From assembly GCF_019703515.2 (NCBI RefSeq), contig NC_059351.1, positions 21,529,001-21,593,000 on the forward strand: DNA of 64,000 nucleotides, read 5' to 3'. Shown here one piece after another: positions 21,790 to 32,525 of this stretch. Source of the DNA: Myxocyprinus asiaticus. Taxonomy: Eukaryota > Chordata > Actinopteri > Cypriniformes > Catostomidae. The translations under genes were made by a program, and so were the position numbers. The notes under the pieces were generated by a model. The model searched no databases, was not told the origin of the DNA, and was given only the letters and a program-made list of their open reading frames with translations. The first letter of the stretch is position 1, and the number at the start of each line of letters is the position of its first letter.

Positions 21790-22600
21790 AGGAGACCACG
21801 ATTCCCAAGAAGTATGCAGAGTTCAGTGAAGTGTTTAGCAAGATTAAAGCTACACAACTTCCTCCTCATCGTCCATGGGACTGTGCCATTGAACTTCTGT
21901 CTAATACAGCTCCACCGAGAAGCAAGGCCTATGCATTGTCACGCCCCGAGACCCTCGCCATGGAGAGTTACCTTGAGGAAGCCCTTGCCTCCGGTTACAT
22001 CCGTCCCTCCACCTCCCCAGCTGCTGCAGGATTCTTTTTCGTGGAGAAGGATGGAGGTCTACGTCCCTGTATCGACTATCAAGGCCTGAACTGTCACCAT
22101 AAAATATCGTTACCCATTGCCACTTATCCCCTCCGCCCTTGAACAACTCCGTGAAGCCAAGATCTGTACCAAACTGGATCTAAGGAGTGCTTATAACCTC
22201 ATCAGGATCCGAGAAGGGGATGAGTGGAAGACTGCATTCATCACCACCAGGGGGCACTATGAATATTTGGTCATGCCATATGGACTTTCTAATGCCCCCT
22301 CTTTTTTTTTTTCAGTCTTTCATCAACGAGATTTTCAGAGACTTACTGACTCATTGTGTGGTGGCTTACATTGATGACATCATCTTCTCACAAAACATGG
22401 AACAACATATCCAGCAGGTCAAGACAGTCTTGTCACGTCTCCAGTAACATCAACTATTCATCAAGGCAGAGAAATGTGAGTTCCATACCTCTCATACCAC
22501 TTTCCTGGGTTACAACATCAGCCATCAAGGTGTAGAGATGGATGTCTCAAAGGTAACAGCTGTCACCAAATGGCCTTGACCTACTAAACTCAAGGAACTA
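21790..22600 (+). pseudogene. Chromovirus reverse transcriptase, frameshifted
   Basis: RT motifs seen in order: [64 protein letters not shown] (catalytic Asp in LDL), [20 protein letters not shown] and YIDDIIF (catalytic pair at 22368-22379). Frame changes occur near 22120 and at the run of T residues at 22301-22314. In-frame stops are at about 22445 and 22578. All catalytic acidic residues are still encoded, but no single frame links them. Confidence 0.9.
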
Positions 22601-23130
22601 CAGCAGTTCCTGGGCTTTGCCAACTTCTATTGCCGTTTCATTAGGAACTACAGTACCATTGCAGCACCACTCTCGTCATTGCTCAAGGGAAAGCCAAGCA
22701 AGTTGCCATGGAACGATGCCGCATACCAAGCCTTCATCTCCTTCAAGTCAAGCTTCACAACCGCTCCAATACTGAAACATCCTGACCCCACTCTTCCCTT
22801 CGTTGTTAAGGTAGACACTTCAGATTGTCACAGAACACCAGGCAAGCTTTACCCTTGTGCCTTCTCCAGAAAGTTGAACTCGGTTGAATGTAACTATGAT
22901 GTGGGGAATAAGGAGTTACTTGCCATGAAAGCGGCACTTGAGGAATGGTGTCATAGGTTAGAGGGGGCAGTCCACCCATTCCAAGTTATCATCGATCACA
23001 AGAATTTTGAATATATCAAGGCAGCCAAGAGATTGAATCCACGCCAAGCCTGATGGTCATTGTTTTTCACCAGGTTCAATTTCACAGTCACTTACTGCCC
23101 TGGCAGCAAGAACAGCAAGGCAGATGCTCT
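22600..23130 (+). pseudogene. Chromovirus RT connection and RNase H
   Basis: The thumb/connection shows [19 protein letters not shown] and [18 protein letters not shown]. RNase H is marked by [12 protein letters not shown] (first Asp), [20 protein letters not shown] (Glu) and [15 protein letters not shown] (Asp), followed by ALSCRHDP. A frameshift at about 23050 separates the last part. Broken copy. Confidence 0.85.
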
Positions 23131-23199
23131 TTCATGCAGACACGATCCACCTCACCTCCAACCTCACCCTGGGTCCATCCTGCCACCATCTGTCATCAT

Positions 23200-24260
23200 A
23201 GCACCGATAAGCTGGGACATAATGGAAGAAATACAACTAGCACAACAGCATGAACCATCACCACCTAACTGCCCCCCAACCAAGCACTACGTACCCCAAG
23301 CTCTACATCAGAGGACGATCCAATGGGTCCACACTTCCTTGAGCACAGGACACCCTGGCATCCAAAGAACAATCAGTCTGGTACGTAATTCCTTCTGGTG
23401 GTCATCTGTGATTCATGATGTGACTAATTATGTTAAGTCTTGCCAGGTGTGTGCCCAATCCAAGACCCCCAGAAAACTGCCCACGTGGTTGCTTCAACCA
23501 CTACCCATACCTCGAAGACCATGGTCTCACCTGTCCATTGACTTCGTCACAGACCTGCCAAACTCCCATGGATACACTACCATTCTGATAATCATTGACC
23601 GATTTTCCAAATCATGTAGACTTGTCCCTCTCAAGGGTTTACCCACTGCCATGGAAACTGCTAATGCTTTATTCCACCAAGTCTTTAGGGTCTATGGATT
23701 ACCATAGACATCATGTCCGATCGAGGTTCACGTCACGAGTTTGGCAGGCGTTCTGCAAACAGTTGGACATTAATGTGAGTCTCACCTCTGGTTATCACCC
23801 TCAGGCCAATGGACAGGTGGAATGTCTGAATCAAGAGATTGGCAGATACCTTCAAAGCTATTGTAGCCGTGAACAGGAGAAATGGAGCGACTTCCTGCCC
23901 TGGGCCAAATATGCACCGAACTCCCTCACCCATACTTCTATGGGTCTAACCCCCTTCCAATGCATGCTGGGCTACCAACCCCTGATGTTCCCTTGGTCAG
24001 GAGAACCTTCTACGGTGCCAGTGGTGGACTATTGGATTAGGCGAAGCGAGAGGGTGTGGGACAGTGCACATGTCCAGTTACAGTGAGCTGTCAGAGCTCA
24101 ACGTTTCCAGGCTGACCAGCGGAGGCATCCCCATCCCAACTATCAGCCGGGACAGAGGGTCTGGTCGTCCACAAGGGATCTCGAGTTGCGGCTACCCTGC
24201 AGGAAGCTCAGTCCAAGTTATGTGGGTCCTTTCAGAATTATCCGTCAAATAAACCCAGTT
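23200..24260 (+). pseudogene. Chromovirus integrase, frameshifted
   Basis: Inserts the cDNA into the chromosome. The N-terminal HHCC zinc module shows [14 protein letters not shown] and CQVCAQSK. The catalytic core shows [13 protein letters not shown] (first Asp), IMSDRG (second Asp, near 23715) and [10 protein letters not shown] (Glu). The core is split between the frames 23060-23707 and 23595-24086, with a small deletion/frameshift just after the second Asp. A GPF/Y-like region (about 24200-24300) is degraded. Confidence 0.87.
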
Positions 24261-24307
24261 ACTTACCGTTTAGAGCTTCCTGCTAATTACCGTATCTCTC
24301 CTTCCAT

Positions 24308-24640
24308 GTGTCCTTGCTGAAACCCATCCACCCGGCATCTGGCTCCGGAACCACGGATTCTGAGTCTCCACCTCCATTGGAGGTAGATGGAGCCCCAGCG
24401 TATATGGTCCGAGAGATCATGAACTCAAGAGGACGAGGGAGCCAGATACAATACTTGGTGGACAGGGAGGGTTACGGACCAGAGGAGAGATCATGGGTAG
24501 CTGCTAAGTACATAGTGGACCCGTCCCTGATCCAAGAATTTCATCATGCCCATCCTGATCATCCAGCACCACGACCAAGGGGACATCCCAGCAGAAGAAC
24601 ACCAGGAGTTGTTCATAGAGGGGGGGGGGGGGGTTCTGTA
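24308..24640 (+). pseudogene. Chromovirus integrase C-terminus with chromodomain
   Basis: The frame beginning at 24308 encodes [18 protein letters not shown], then [18 protein letters not shown] and [14 protein letters not shown]. This is a chromodomain spanning about residues 32-78 (24401-24541), with the aromatic Tyr and Trp positions present. Chromodomains of this element class target insertion to chromatin. A short Pro/Arg tail and poly-Gly (from the G-run) follow before the polypurine tract. The segment is uninterrupted but detached from a usable integrase frame. Confidence 0.85.
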
Positions 24641-25011
24641 ACATCCGAGGTTGTTACCCCTCCTACCAACCACCAGAGGGAGCCCTCTCCCAAATACTAA
24701 CTCTGTACCGTTTCTTCATTGGTTACTTCCTGTCTGAACTATATAAATATCATGCTGTTTCCACTGTCACATTGCAAAGTATTGCCAGCTTACCCTGCCT
24801 TACCAAGCGTTTTGCCATTGCTGATTGTTTATTTATGACCTTTGCCTGATTCCTGGATTTAATGCTTTTTTTATGTCTTTTTGGTTTATTGGCTTATACC
24901 GCCTGCATAACGACTATCTCTATTTGCCTGCCGATTTGGATTGTTTGCTTGTGTTCTAATAAACTTCCAGCACATGGATCCTAACACCGTCTCCATGGCC
25001 AGTTCATTACA
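24637..25011 (+). repeat. 3' LTR of the Ty3/gypsy chromovirus
   Basis: 375 bp. Contains TATATAAATA at 24740-24749 and AATAAA at 24958-24963. It lacks about 35 bp present in the 5' LTR around 20255-20290. Followed by the target duplication CTATA. Confidence 0.95.
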
Positions 25012-25019
25012 CTATACAG

Positions 25020-26440
25020 TTGAACTGCTTTTAAAAGATATAATAATCAACACAACCAAAACTGAAGTAAACTTTAGAGAAAGTAAAAGATCGATCTTGG
25101 GATTTTAAGAATTGATATTGCAATCTTCATTCATTATAAAATCTTTTATTTTACCATTTTTTTTTAGAGTTTAAACAACCGTAATTTCTCTTTTTTTTTA
25201 TAACAGCTTGAGTTATTTGGGGATGATATTTGGAAGATTTCTATTTGGTTTTATTTAGGCCCAAACATACCAAAAAATAATTTGAGCAAACAAAACGTAG
25301 TTTAATCCAGTACAACTATACGCAAATTGCGCAGTCTGCGTTGGGCACTAACTCCCTAGGGGGGCACCAGAAACAGCACTTGCTGCCCTTACGGCCACGT
25401 TATGTTATTTAAGGACCTGCTAGCAGTCGCAGAACACAGACGATTGCCTCATGCTAGCACTTTCGCACCATGCCTCACAATACAAACCCCCGCCCCCCAA
25501 ACCCTTTCAACGGCCCTGGCTTTCCAAAGCAGTTTTCTTTATTCCACATGCTGTTTTAAAAATGATCTGGATTTTCAACACAGACGATCTAAAGGATTAA
25601 TTTACTCAAAAATGGACTTTCATACTATGGAAAAGAGCAGGGTGAACATTCTGCTAAACTTCTCATTTTGTGTTCCATGGAAAAAAAAAAAATTGTTTTG
25701 GAACGACATGGTGGAGAGTAATTGATGACAGAAATTTGATTTTTGGGTAAAGTATCCCTTTTAATTGTGAAGCAATGGGGCATTGGAAAGGCAGCAACCT
25801 GGTTTAATAATACAAAATCATCTATCATTTACAGTAGTTAAATGATATGACAAACATATACTGTCATCGCAAGCCAAGAAATGCATTAGCACTCAAAGAC
25901 TATTGATTTCGACTTAGCCAAATTCTGAAAACTTTTCACTTGCGAAACACCTGTGGTTCTGCATTAATATCCAGCAGTGAGCTGATTAAATATTTACTCC
26001 ATGACGTGCAGGAGGAAATCCAAGTAGATTTTTTGGGATGAAATATCATAAGTTTTAGCTCCAGTTGAATAATTCTGCCTTTTCAGTACGTTTGACACAA
26101 GATCTGACCAACGCCTGGAGTTCAGCCAATAGCCAATCACAGCTTGAGGTGCTAAGGAGCAGCAGTCTGTCGAGGTCATCGTTTGACGACCCCTCTGAAG
26201 AGTATTAAATATTTTAGTGACAAAAGTCTTTTAAAAAAGCACGCTGAATTTCACTGTTTCAAAAATAAACACATTGCATTAACAGTGTTTGCATTTTTTG
26301 GGGATGCAGTTTCATATGGCTGTATATTTAAGCTGTAAAAATTTCAATAACATTTTGCACAAAATGTAATCATTAAAAAAACTATAATAAATTAAACCTT
26401 CCAAAAGTTCAGTTAAAAATATTCAGTATAAAATATAAAT
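25020..26440. other. Non-coding stretch with a possible MITE family B remnant
   Basis: No gene seen. 25655-25765 (TTCTCATTTTGTGTTCCATG ... GATTTTTGGGTAAAGTATCC) resembles a decayed family B arm. The rest is AT-rich without structure. Confidence 0.4.
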
Positions 26441-26442
26441 AT

Positions 26443-26446
<4 letters not shown>

Positions 26447-26492
<46 letters not shown>
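26447..26492. repeat. (TA)n microsatellite
   Basis: About 22 uninterrupted TA/AT repeats. Confidence 0.95.
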
Positions 26493-26494
<2 letters not shown>

Positions 26495-26812
26495 CAGTAT
26501 ACACACATTTCTTTTTGCAAATTCGCCTCTAAAATTCAGTGGTTACATTTTGGATGGAAATTCAACCTGATGCACTGAGTGTTTTCAATGAAAAAATTCA
26601 CATCTTAAATATACAACCATATGAAACTGCATCCACAAAAAATGCAAGGACTGTTAATTAAATATGTAACCACAATATTTTCAGCAAGTTCACTGTATTT
26701 TGACAGGTGGGCGGAACTTCCGGTTGGCTAGCGGAAGTATTGTTTTGTGTACAGTCATAGCAGTTAACTAGCGTTTCTTACTGTGAGATTCTTGCTTTTA
26801 AAACATTGTAAA

Positions 26813-27115
26813 ATGTCTTTCAAAATTTCTCAGACAATATGTGTAGTTAATCACTGTTCTAACAGTCGAGCGAAACAAAAGTTTGGGCTAAAACAATAAT
26901 GTTATGATCAGAAACCACCCGCAAAAATAGCGCTATACCCAATGCTTCTCCTTCCACCCGGCTGCATACAGATGGACTGACTTCATAACATCTGTTTGGA
27001 AAAACCACAGAATAATTTGTTTGTTTGCTCTTTTCACTTTATTGACAAGAAGTCAACAGCGGAGAATACTTATCCTATCCTCCGTCAAGGTATAGACGTT
27101 CAGAAATGGAGCGCT
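26813..27115 (+). pseudogene. Possible THAP-domain pseudogene fragment
   Basis: From the ATG at 26813 the frame reads MSFKISQTICVVNHCSNSR, then after a stop an interrupted middle, then LFVCSFHFIDKKSTAENTYP. The pattern C-x4-C ... C-x2-H, with Phe after the His, is that of the C2CH zinc-binding THAP domain. In another frame the middle holds RWTDFITSVWKN, which fits the conserved Trp region. Two in-frame stops and probable frameshifts show it is not functional. Just upstream (26710-26740) are two inverted ETS-like sites, ACTTCCGG and GCGGAAGT, in a short GC-richer patch that could be an old promoter. THAP domains occur in host genes and P-element-like transposases; no transposase body is visible here. 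Short motif evidence only. Confidence 0.4.
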
Positions 27116-27544
27116 GTGAACTATAAATATAACAACAAATAGCATAATTCTGGCAACAGGTGTGCGTGCGTGTGTGTGTGTGTACATGTGCTGAAAGTTC
27201 ATGTGGAACTTTAAGTGTATGTTCATTTCTATTCAGCATTGGCCTTTGCAGATGCTTCGCATGTTTTGAAGACATTACTCAGTTTAAAAATGAACAGTGT
27301 TATTCCTTCCATATACGTTTGGTTAAATTAATTGTGGTGATGTTTTATCTGTTATGTGATGCTCAATACATGAATTCTATAAAGACCACAATTATGAGAT
27401 GTGACATTGGTAGTGAGATGTTTTATGATGTTTAAAATGAATTGTAATTTGATTTCCCTTTGCTCTGCATTTTTCCTTCCTTTGCAAGATGTCCATGTCT
27501 TCCCTTAAGGGAAAGAAAAAAATAATAATAATATGCAAACAATT

Positions 27545-27548
<4 letters not shown>

Positions 27549-27602
<54 letters not shown>
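27549..27602. repeat. (TA)n microsatellite
   Basis: About 26 TA repeats. Confidence 0.95.
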
Positions 27603-27603
<1 letters not shown>

Positions 27604-29410
27604 ACTGTATTTATTCATCTCTGTCAATATTAGTTAATAAAAATAGAATTGTTCTTTGTTAGTTCAAAGTGCATTAACTAATGTTAACATATATAACAAA
27701 CCATTTTGGGGGTGGGGGGGTCACAGGTGTAATAGTAAAGGCGCTGAATGCAATAATTTTCTGAATAAAGGCTTGAAATGCTATAAAGGCCCAAAATTTT
27801 ATAATTTTTGGTTTTAAAAGAGACATGTATTTTTAAAGTTCACACATTACTGGAAAAACACTGTGTCTACATTGCTAGCAATTTGCCTGTTTCAGTAATC
27901 TTTTCTTTCTATTTTGTGCTGTCTCAAAGAAAAGACGAATAAAATTTGAATTTCTTTTCATCATTGATGTATCTGTAAAATGACGACTGTGTCAGCTGGC
28001 TAGCAAAAAGAAAATACACAAAATTATTTACTGACCTCAAGTTGTCCCTCATTGTTTTGTCCTTCCAGTAGAATCTTAACACAGTCTTTTCTTCAAGAAT
28101 CCTAATGCTGCTCTATTCAATACAAAAACAATTAATACTGATCACTGCTGTCAAGGTCCAAAGAGAAAAAAAATAAAAACATCATAAAAGAAGTCCATAC
28201 TAAGCTTTTCTATGGCCCCAGAAAGCTTTGAACATAGTGCACTTGTCATATGGACTACTGTTATGATGTCTTTATACTGAACCTTTAATAGTGCTTTATA
28301 GTATTTGTCCTTAATGAAGCTTGACAGCTCCTGCTTACTATTAACTGTTATTCTATGGAATAGAGCTGCTTAAAATATCTATTTTTATGTTCCAAAAAAA
28401 ACCCCAGCATATGGGTTTTGAACAACATAAAGGTGAGTAAATGAGTGAGTAAATTGACCAATTTACCATTTTTAGGTGAACTATTCATTTAACTGGTGGC
28501 TCATTTATTGAGCACATACCTGACAAGGAAATACTGAAAATAAAATGGTCTTTTATAAAAGAAGACTCTTAGGAGATGCTGTACAAAATTCAGAATTAAT
28601 TAAAGACATAAAGAAATGATTTAGAAAATCTTAAATTGATTAAAAATTATTACCTAATAATATTTGCATTAAGAATATATGACACGTCCTTGCCAAAATC
28701 TAAAAGCACAATAGAAGTCACATGTCACAGGTCTTACCATGTTCTAGTTCTAATCTGAGGGTGATAATAATGCTGTACTTCGTGTTTTATTTTATTTTTT
28801 AAAAATTATTTTTATAGATAATTTTCTTAGACAATGTCGAGAATTTTCTAATAAGCTGCTTCAAAAGCCTGCCCGATTACCACATTCATTCAATTCCTTT
28901 ACAATATACACACATTCACTCTTCGTCTTAAGCCTGATTAGCTGAAAACTGCTCCATTAATGTTTTCACATTCACAGTTATGAATGACATGCAAATCACG
29001 TACTGTAATGACATATTTTTAATTCAAAACAGTGAATTTATTATTATTATGTTTGCACCCTTGGAAATTAATGTCTGTTGGTACAACATTTCAATCATAA
29101 AACAGTGGTCAAATATTGCATGTTTAGTTAGATACTTGCATCTCACATGACACAAACACTCTTAACCTGAACTGAATGATGATGCGCAGTGCTGGAATAA
29201 GTCACAAGGTTCCCATTTAGCATCTTAAACTTGAGTCCTGCCTTCATCGATTTGATTGGCTATCTCATATGACATTGACGAGCGGTGTTAGACTACTGAG
29301 CACGGTAAAAATATTTACTTTTTTAAACTATTATGTTATTCCTGCAACAACTTAATGACAATTAGACAGTGGTGCATAATGGACTGCAGCAGAACAGCAA
29401 CAAGGATATC
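27603..29410. other. Non-coding stretch with a probable MITE
   Basis: A probable inverted-repeat MITE lies at 28020-28495: its left side (TTTACTGACCTCAAGTTGTC) and right side (GGTGAGTAAATGAG ... TTTTTAGGTGAACTATTCATT) resemble opposite ends of the family B type. 27630-27690 matches a TTAGTT..GCATTAACTAATGTTAAC repeat also seen at 39770-39870. No coding signal. Confidence 0.4.
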
Positions 29411-29412
29411 AA

Positions 29413-29489
29413 TTATTGGGGGGAACAATCTGGCCATATCTGATTATTGGGGGGGGACAGTCTGGCCATATCTAATTATTGGGGGGGAC
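29413..29489. repeat. G-rich tandem repeat, unit about 35 bp
   Basis: Two and a half units of AATTATTGGGGGG ... TCTGGCCATATCT, each carrying a run of 6-8 G residues. It lies immediately against the left end of DIRS copy 2. Confidence 0.75.
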
Positions 29490-29587
29490 TTGTCACTCTT
29501 GGGAGCCCCAAACACCTCTGATCTTTGAGAAAAGGCCAATGGGAATTGGCGAGTGGAATTTGCATGCCACTCCCCCGGACATACGGG

Positions 29588-29596
29588 TATAAAAGG
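29588..29596 (+). promoter_or_regulatory. TATA box in DIRS copy 2 left end
   Basis: TATAAAAGG in the same context as at 6564-6572. Confidence 0.6.
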
Positions 29597-29820
29597 AGCT
29601 GGCTCGCAACCACTCATTCAGATTTTTTTCTTCGGAACAGAGCGGTTCATTCATAGAGAGATGAATTCCACTGCTGGTCCATTCACCTCTGCATGTTGTT
29701 GGATTGAGTGCAGAGAACGCCCCTGGGTGCTTCGACAGCCTAAAAGAGTATATATTCTTGCAAATAAAAGAGTATATTTCCTCTAAAAGAGTGGCACTGA
29801 CAGAGAGTGTCTTTTTAAAG

Positions 29821-31230
29821 ATGCCTTTCCATCTGCGTGTAATTCCTGGATGCAGATCTCTCTGCCTCTGAGGGCCACGAGTGCTGTCACACGTGTCTGG
29901 GCCGTAGTCATGTTGAGGCGACGTTCGTGGATGGTTCGTGGATGGTTCGTGTCTTCACTGCGAGAACATGACCATGGCAAAGTTGCGGTCGCAGCTTTCC
30001 TTCTTCCGGGGGAAAGCCACTCCAGCCACTCTCCTCCCCGGGCCTTTTACCTACGGGTACAAGGCCGGGTCGGTTAGTGCTGGGGGTGATTTGGGGACCT
30101 CAATGGGAGTGGTTCCACTGGGTAATCCCCCACGGACCTCCCATGCCCCGGTACGCTTGTTTGCCCCGGTCGAGTTCTGGGATGAGACAGGCAGGCTCGT
30201 GAGCAGGATGAGCTCTCGATCGCAGCAATGGAGAGCGGGTTGGCGCAGTCAGACGCTGAGGACTCGACTGGGCTTCCACCTTCAGGTGTGGCCACCCAGT
30301 CTGAGGCTGACGCGGAGCTGACCACCATGCTTGCCTGGGCTGCCGCGAGCGTCGGGCTGGAGTGGAACCCTCCACCTTGCCCTGAGCCCTCGTGGCTTGA
30401 CGAATGGTTCCTGGGTTCAGAGCACCGCTCATGGCCGTGCACTGCCCCGGTCCCATTCGGTCACAAAGAACTCACAAAGCCGTGGTAGGCACCTTTTACT
30501 GCCCGGACCCCGATTTCTGGGTTTGTATGCTCTCAGTACCCTCGACGGTGGGGCGGCCAGGGGGTACATGGAGATTCCTCAGGTGGATAAGGCGGTAGCG
30601 GTGCACTTGTACAGGGCCTGTAAGTCTACGTCGTCTCTGGTGGCCAAAGCTTACCATGCCGCTGGACAGGCTGCCTCTGCCCTGCATGCCATGGCCCTCC
30701 TGCAAGTACACCAGGCCAAGGCATTGAAAGAGCTGCACGTGGGTAGTCCTGAACCCAAAGTGATGCAGGAGTTGCGTTCAGCGACTGATCTCATCCTCGG
30801 GCGACGAAGGTCATGGCGCGGGCACTCGGGCAGGCAATGTCCACCTTGGTGGTCCGGGAGCGCCACCTTTGGCTGAATCTGGTCGAGATGAAGGATGCTG
30901 ACAAGGTCCGCTTCCTCAATGCTCCCATCTCCCAGATCGGCCTATTCGATGACACCGTTGAGGACTTCGCCCAGCAGTTCTCAGCAGTGAAGAAGCAGAT
31001 GGAGGTGATTCAACACATCCTGCCCAGGCGCGGTTCACGGTCCCGCACACCATCTGCTCGCCATCGAGGGCGTCCCCCTGCAGCTGCAACTCAGGCGGCT
31101 CCGCCCCAGCCCGAGCCGACAGCTTGGCCCCGGCGTAGAGCCCCCCGCAGGAATCTGATGCCCCCGTCTTACGGTCCAGTGCTAAGAGCCCCAGGAAGGC
31201 CCCCAAGCGCCCCTAAGAGGGTAAGCACGT
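29821..31230 (+). pseudogene. DIRS copy 2 gag-like ORF1, frameshifted
   Basis: Starts MPFHLRVIPGC at 29821, corresponding to 6860 in copy 1. The cysteine-rich N-terminus is disrupted by a frameshift near 29860 and a local 15-bp duplication (GTGGATGGTTC repeated at 29927-29948). Downstream, HCENMTMAKLRSQLSFFRGK, the Ala-rich helix (AAGQAASALHAMALLQVHQA, about 30660) and LNAPISQIGLFDDTVEDF (about 30918) match copy 1 in order but in different frames. The end joins RNase H sequence after an Arg/Pro-rich tail. Confidence 0.75.
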
Positions 31231-31965
31231 GTTGGTCTGGACGGACAACATGGCGAGAGTAGCGTATATAAACCACCAAGGCGGCTTATGCTCACATCAC
31301 ATGTCGCAACTCGCATGCCGTCTCCTCCTCTGGAGTCATTAGTGACTGAAGTTGCTGTGGGCCACTCACATCTGTGGAAAGCCCCGTTTGAGCCCCTGGA
31401 ATCAATTGAATTAAAGGCTGCCCTCCTGTCTGTGCTCATGTCCTTCAAGAGGGTTGGGGACCTGCAAGCGCTCTCTGTCAGTGACAGAGTACTCTCACAT
31501 GGTCTTGAGACCCCAACCGGGCTATGTGCCCAAGGTTCTCACGACTACTTTTAGGGATCAGGTGGTGAGTCTGCAAGCGCTGCCCCGGGAGGAGGCAGAC
31601 CCAGCCTTGTCATTGCTGTGTCCAGTGTGTGCTTTGCACATCTACTTGGACCGCATGCAGAGCTTTAGATGCTCTGAGCAGCTCTTTGTCTGCTTTGGTT
31701 GACAGTGGAAAGGAAACGCTGTCTCCAAACAGAGGCTTGCCCACTGGATCGTGGATGCCATCGCTTTGGCATACCAGGCCCAGGGTGTGTCCCCCCACTT
31801 CGGGTTATGAGCACACTCCACGAGGAGAGTGGCGTCCTCCTGGGCACTAGCCAATGGCGCCTCTTTAGCAGACATCTGCAGAGCAGCGGGCTGGGCAACA
31901 CCCAATAACTTTGCGAGATTATACAATCTCCCGTGTGTTGTCAGGTACAAACAGGTAAGTTGCAG
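31212..31965 (+). pseudogene. DIRS copy 2 tyrosine recombinase (with RNase H remnant), frameshifted
   Basis: The DIRS integration enzyme is a phage-integrase-like tyrosine recombinase rather than a DDE integrase. A 110-bp RNase H remnant (GGACAACAT.. then AACCACCAAGGCGGCTTA) comes first. The recombinase then reads ELKAALLSVLMSFKRVGDLQ (first catalytic Arg in KRVGD), GYVPKVLTTTFRDQVV, CPVCALHIYLDR, SEQLFVCFG, WIVDAIALAYQAQGVSP, AHSTRRVASSWALANGASL (catalytic HxxR at about 31812-31823) and GWATPNNFARLYNL (nucleophilic Tyr near 31921). All four signature positions are still encoded, but at least two frame changes (about 31500 and 31700) and a stop break the gene. Confidence 0.87.
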
Positions 31966-32164
31966 GACAGTTGGCCAGGTGTACCACTTACGCACAGTGC
32001 CTTTCCCCTCCGTGAGGGGAAGAAGTGCGCTTTTCCCCCCATGCGAGTTCACAAGATGGTGGACCCTGGATGACCTTCCTCCCTAGCCCTGTGGCCAGCG
32101 AATTCAGTGGAGGAATTCATAGCTGGGCCCAGTAAGTGTAGCTAGGATGTCCTGTACTGGGGTA

Positions 32165-32525
32165 GGTGCTCCATTTGTGCTGGTTACCGCTGTAACCACT
32201 TGTGATGTATTTTCCGCAGTACGGTTTCGCTGTTGGTAAATCTGCATCTCCCTTGGGCAGAGCTCCATCTGCCTCTGGTCGCCGTGTTTGTAGAGCTCCT
32301 CCCCTCCGGGTAGGACCTACCACAGCATCTCTTCCATGTGCGGCTGGCAAGCCCATGTGTCGTACTTGTCACATATTAACCTCCCCTTCGGGTAGGATGT
32401 AGTCACCACGGTATCTTTCCCTCCTGGGGAAGAACTCCTTCCAAGACGTGAATACATATGGCACCAGCTGAAAAAAGTCTTCACTCTATGGGGAGAAAAG
32501 ATAAAAGAGTGAAAAGCAGCCTGTT
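32165..32525. other. DIRS copy 2 3' non-coding region
   Basis: Colinear with 10270-10660 of copy 1 (TGTGATGTATTTTCC, TTTGTAGAGCTCCTCCCC, CTTCCATGTGCGGCT). Homology ceases near 32525, where the minisatellite begins. Confidence 0.75.

Larger units (their letters stand above)
20020..25011 (+). mobile_element. Ty3/gypsy chromovirus LTR retrotransposon, full-length but inactivated
   Basis: Two direct LTRs (20020-20429 and 24637-25011) start TGTAACATCC and end TTCATTACA. They are flanked by a perfect 5-bp target duplication CTATA (20015-20019 and 25012-25016), proving a single insertion event. Between them, all plus strand, lie gag with a zinc knuckle, protease, reverse transcriptase, RNase H, integrase and a chromodomain, the order of chromoviruses. 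A G-rich polypurine tract (24619-24633) precedes the 3' LTR. Numerous stops and frameshifts break every coding unit, and the LTRs have diverged and differ by about 35 bp in length. Confidence 0.96.
29495..32525 (+). mobile_element. DIRS-type retrotransposon, copy 2 (RT deleted, recombinase kept)
   Basis: 29495-29620 matches the inner part of the left inverted repeat of copy 1, including the TATA box and CAACCACTCATTCAG block; the outermost tip is missing. Then come gag (29821-31230), a short RNase H remnant (about 31212-31330), a tyrosine recombinase (31330-31965) and the 3' non-coding part (32165-32525). The whole RT and most of RNase H are deleted, with gag joined directly to the RNase H remnant near 31215. 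The right inverted repeat and internal complementary region are absent, so it cannot replicate by itself. Confidence 0.9.
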
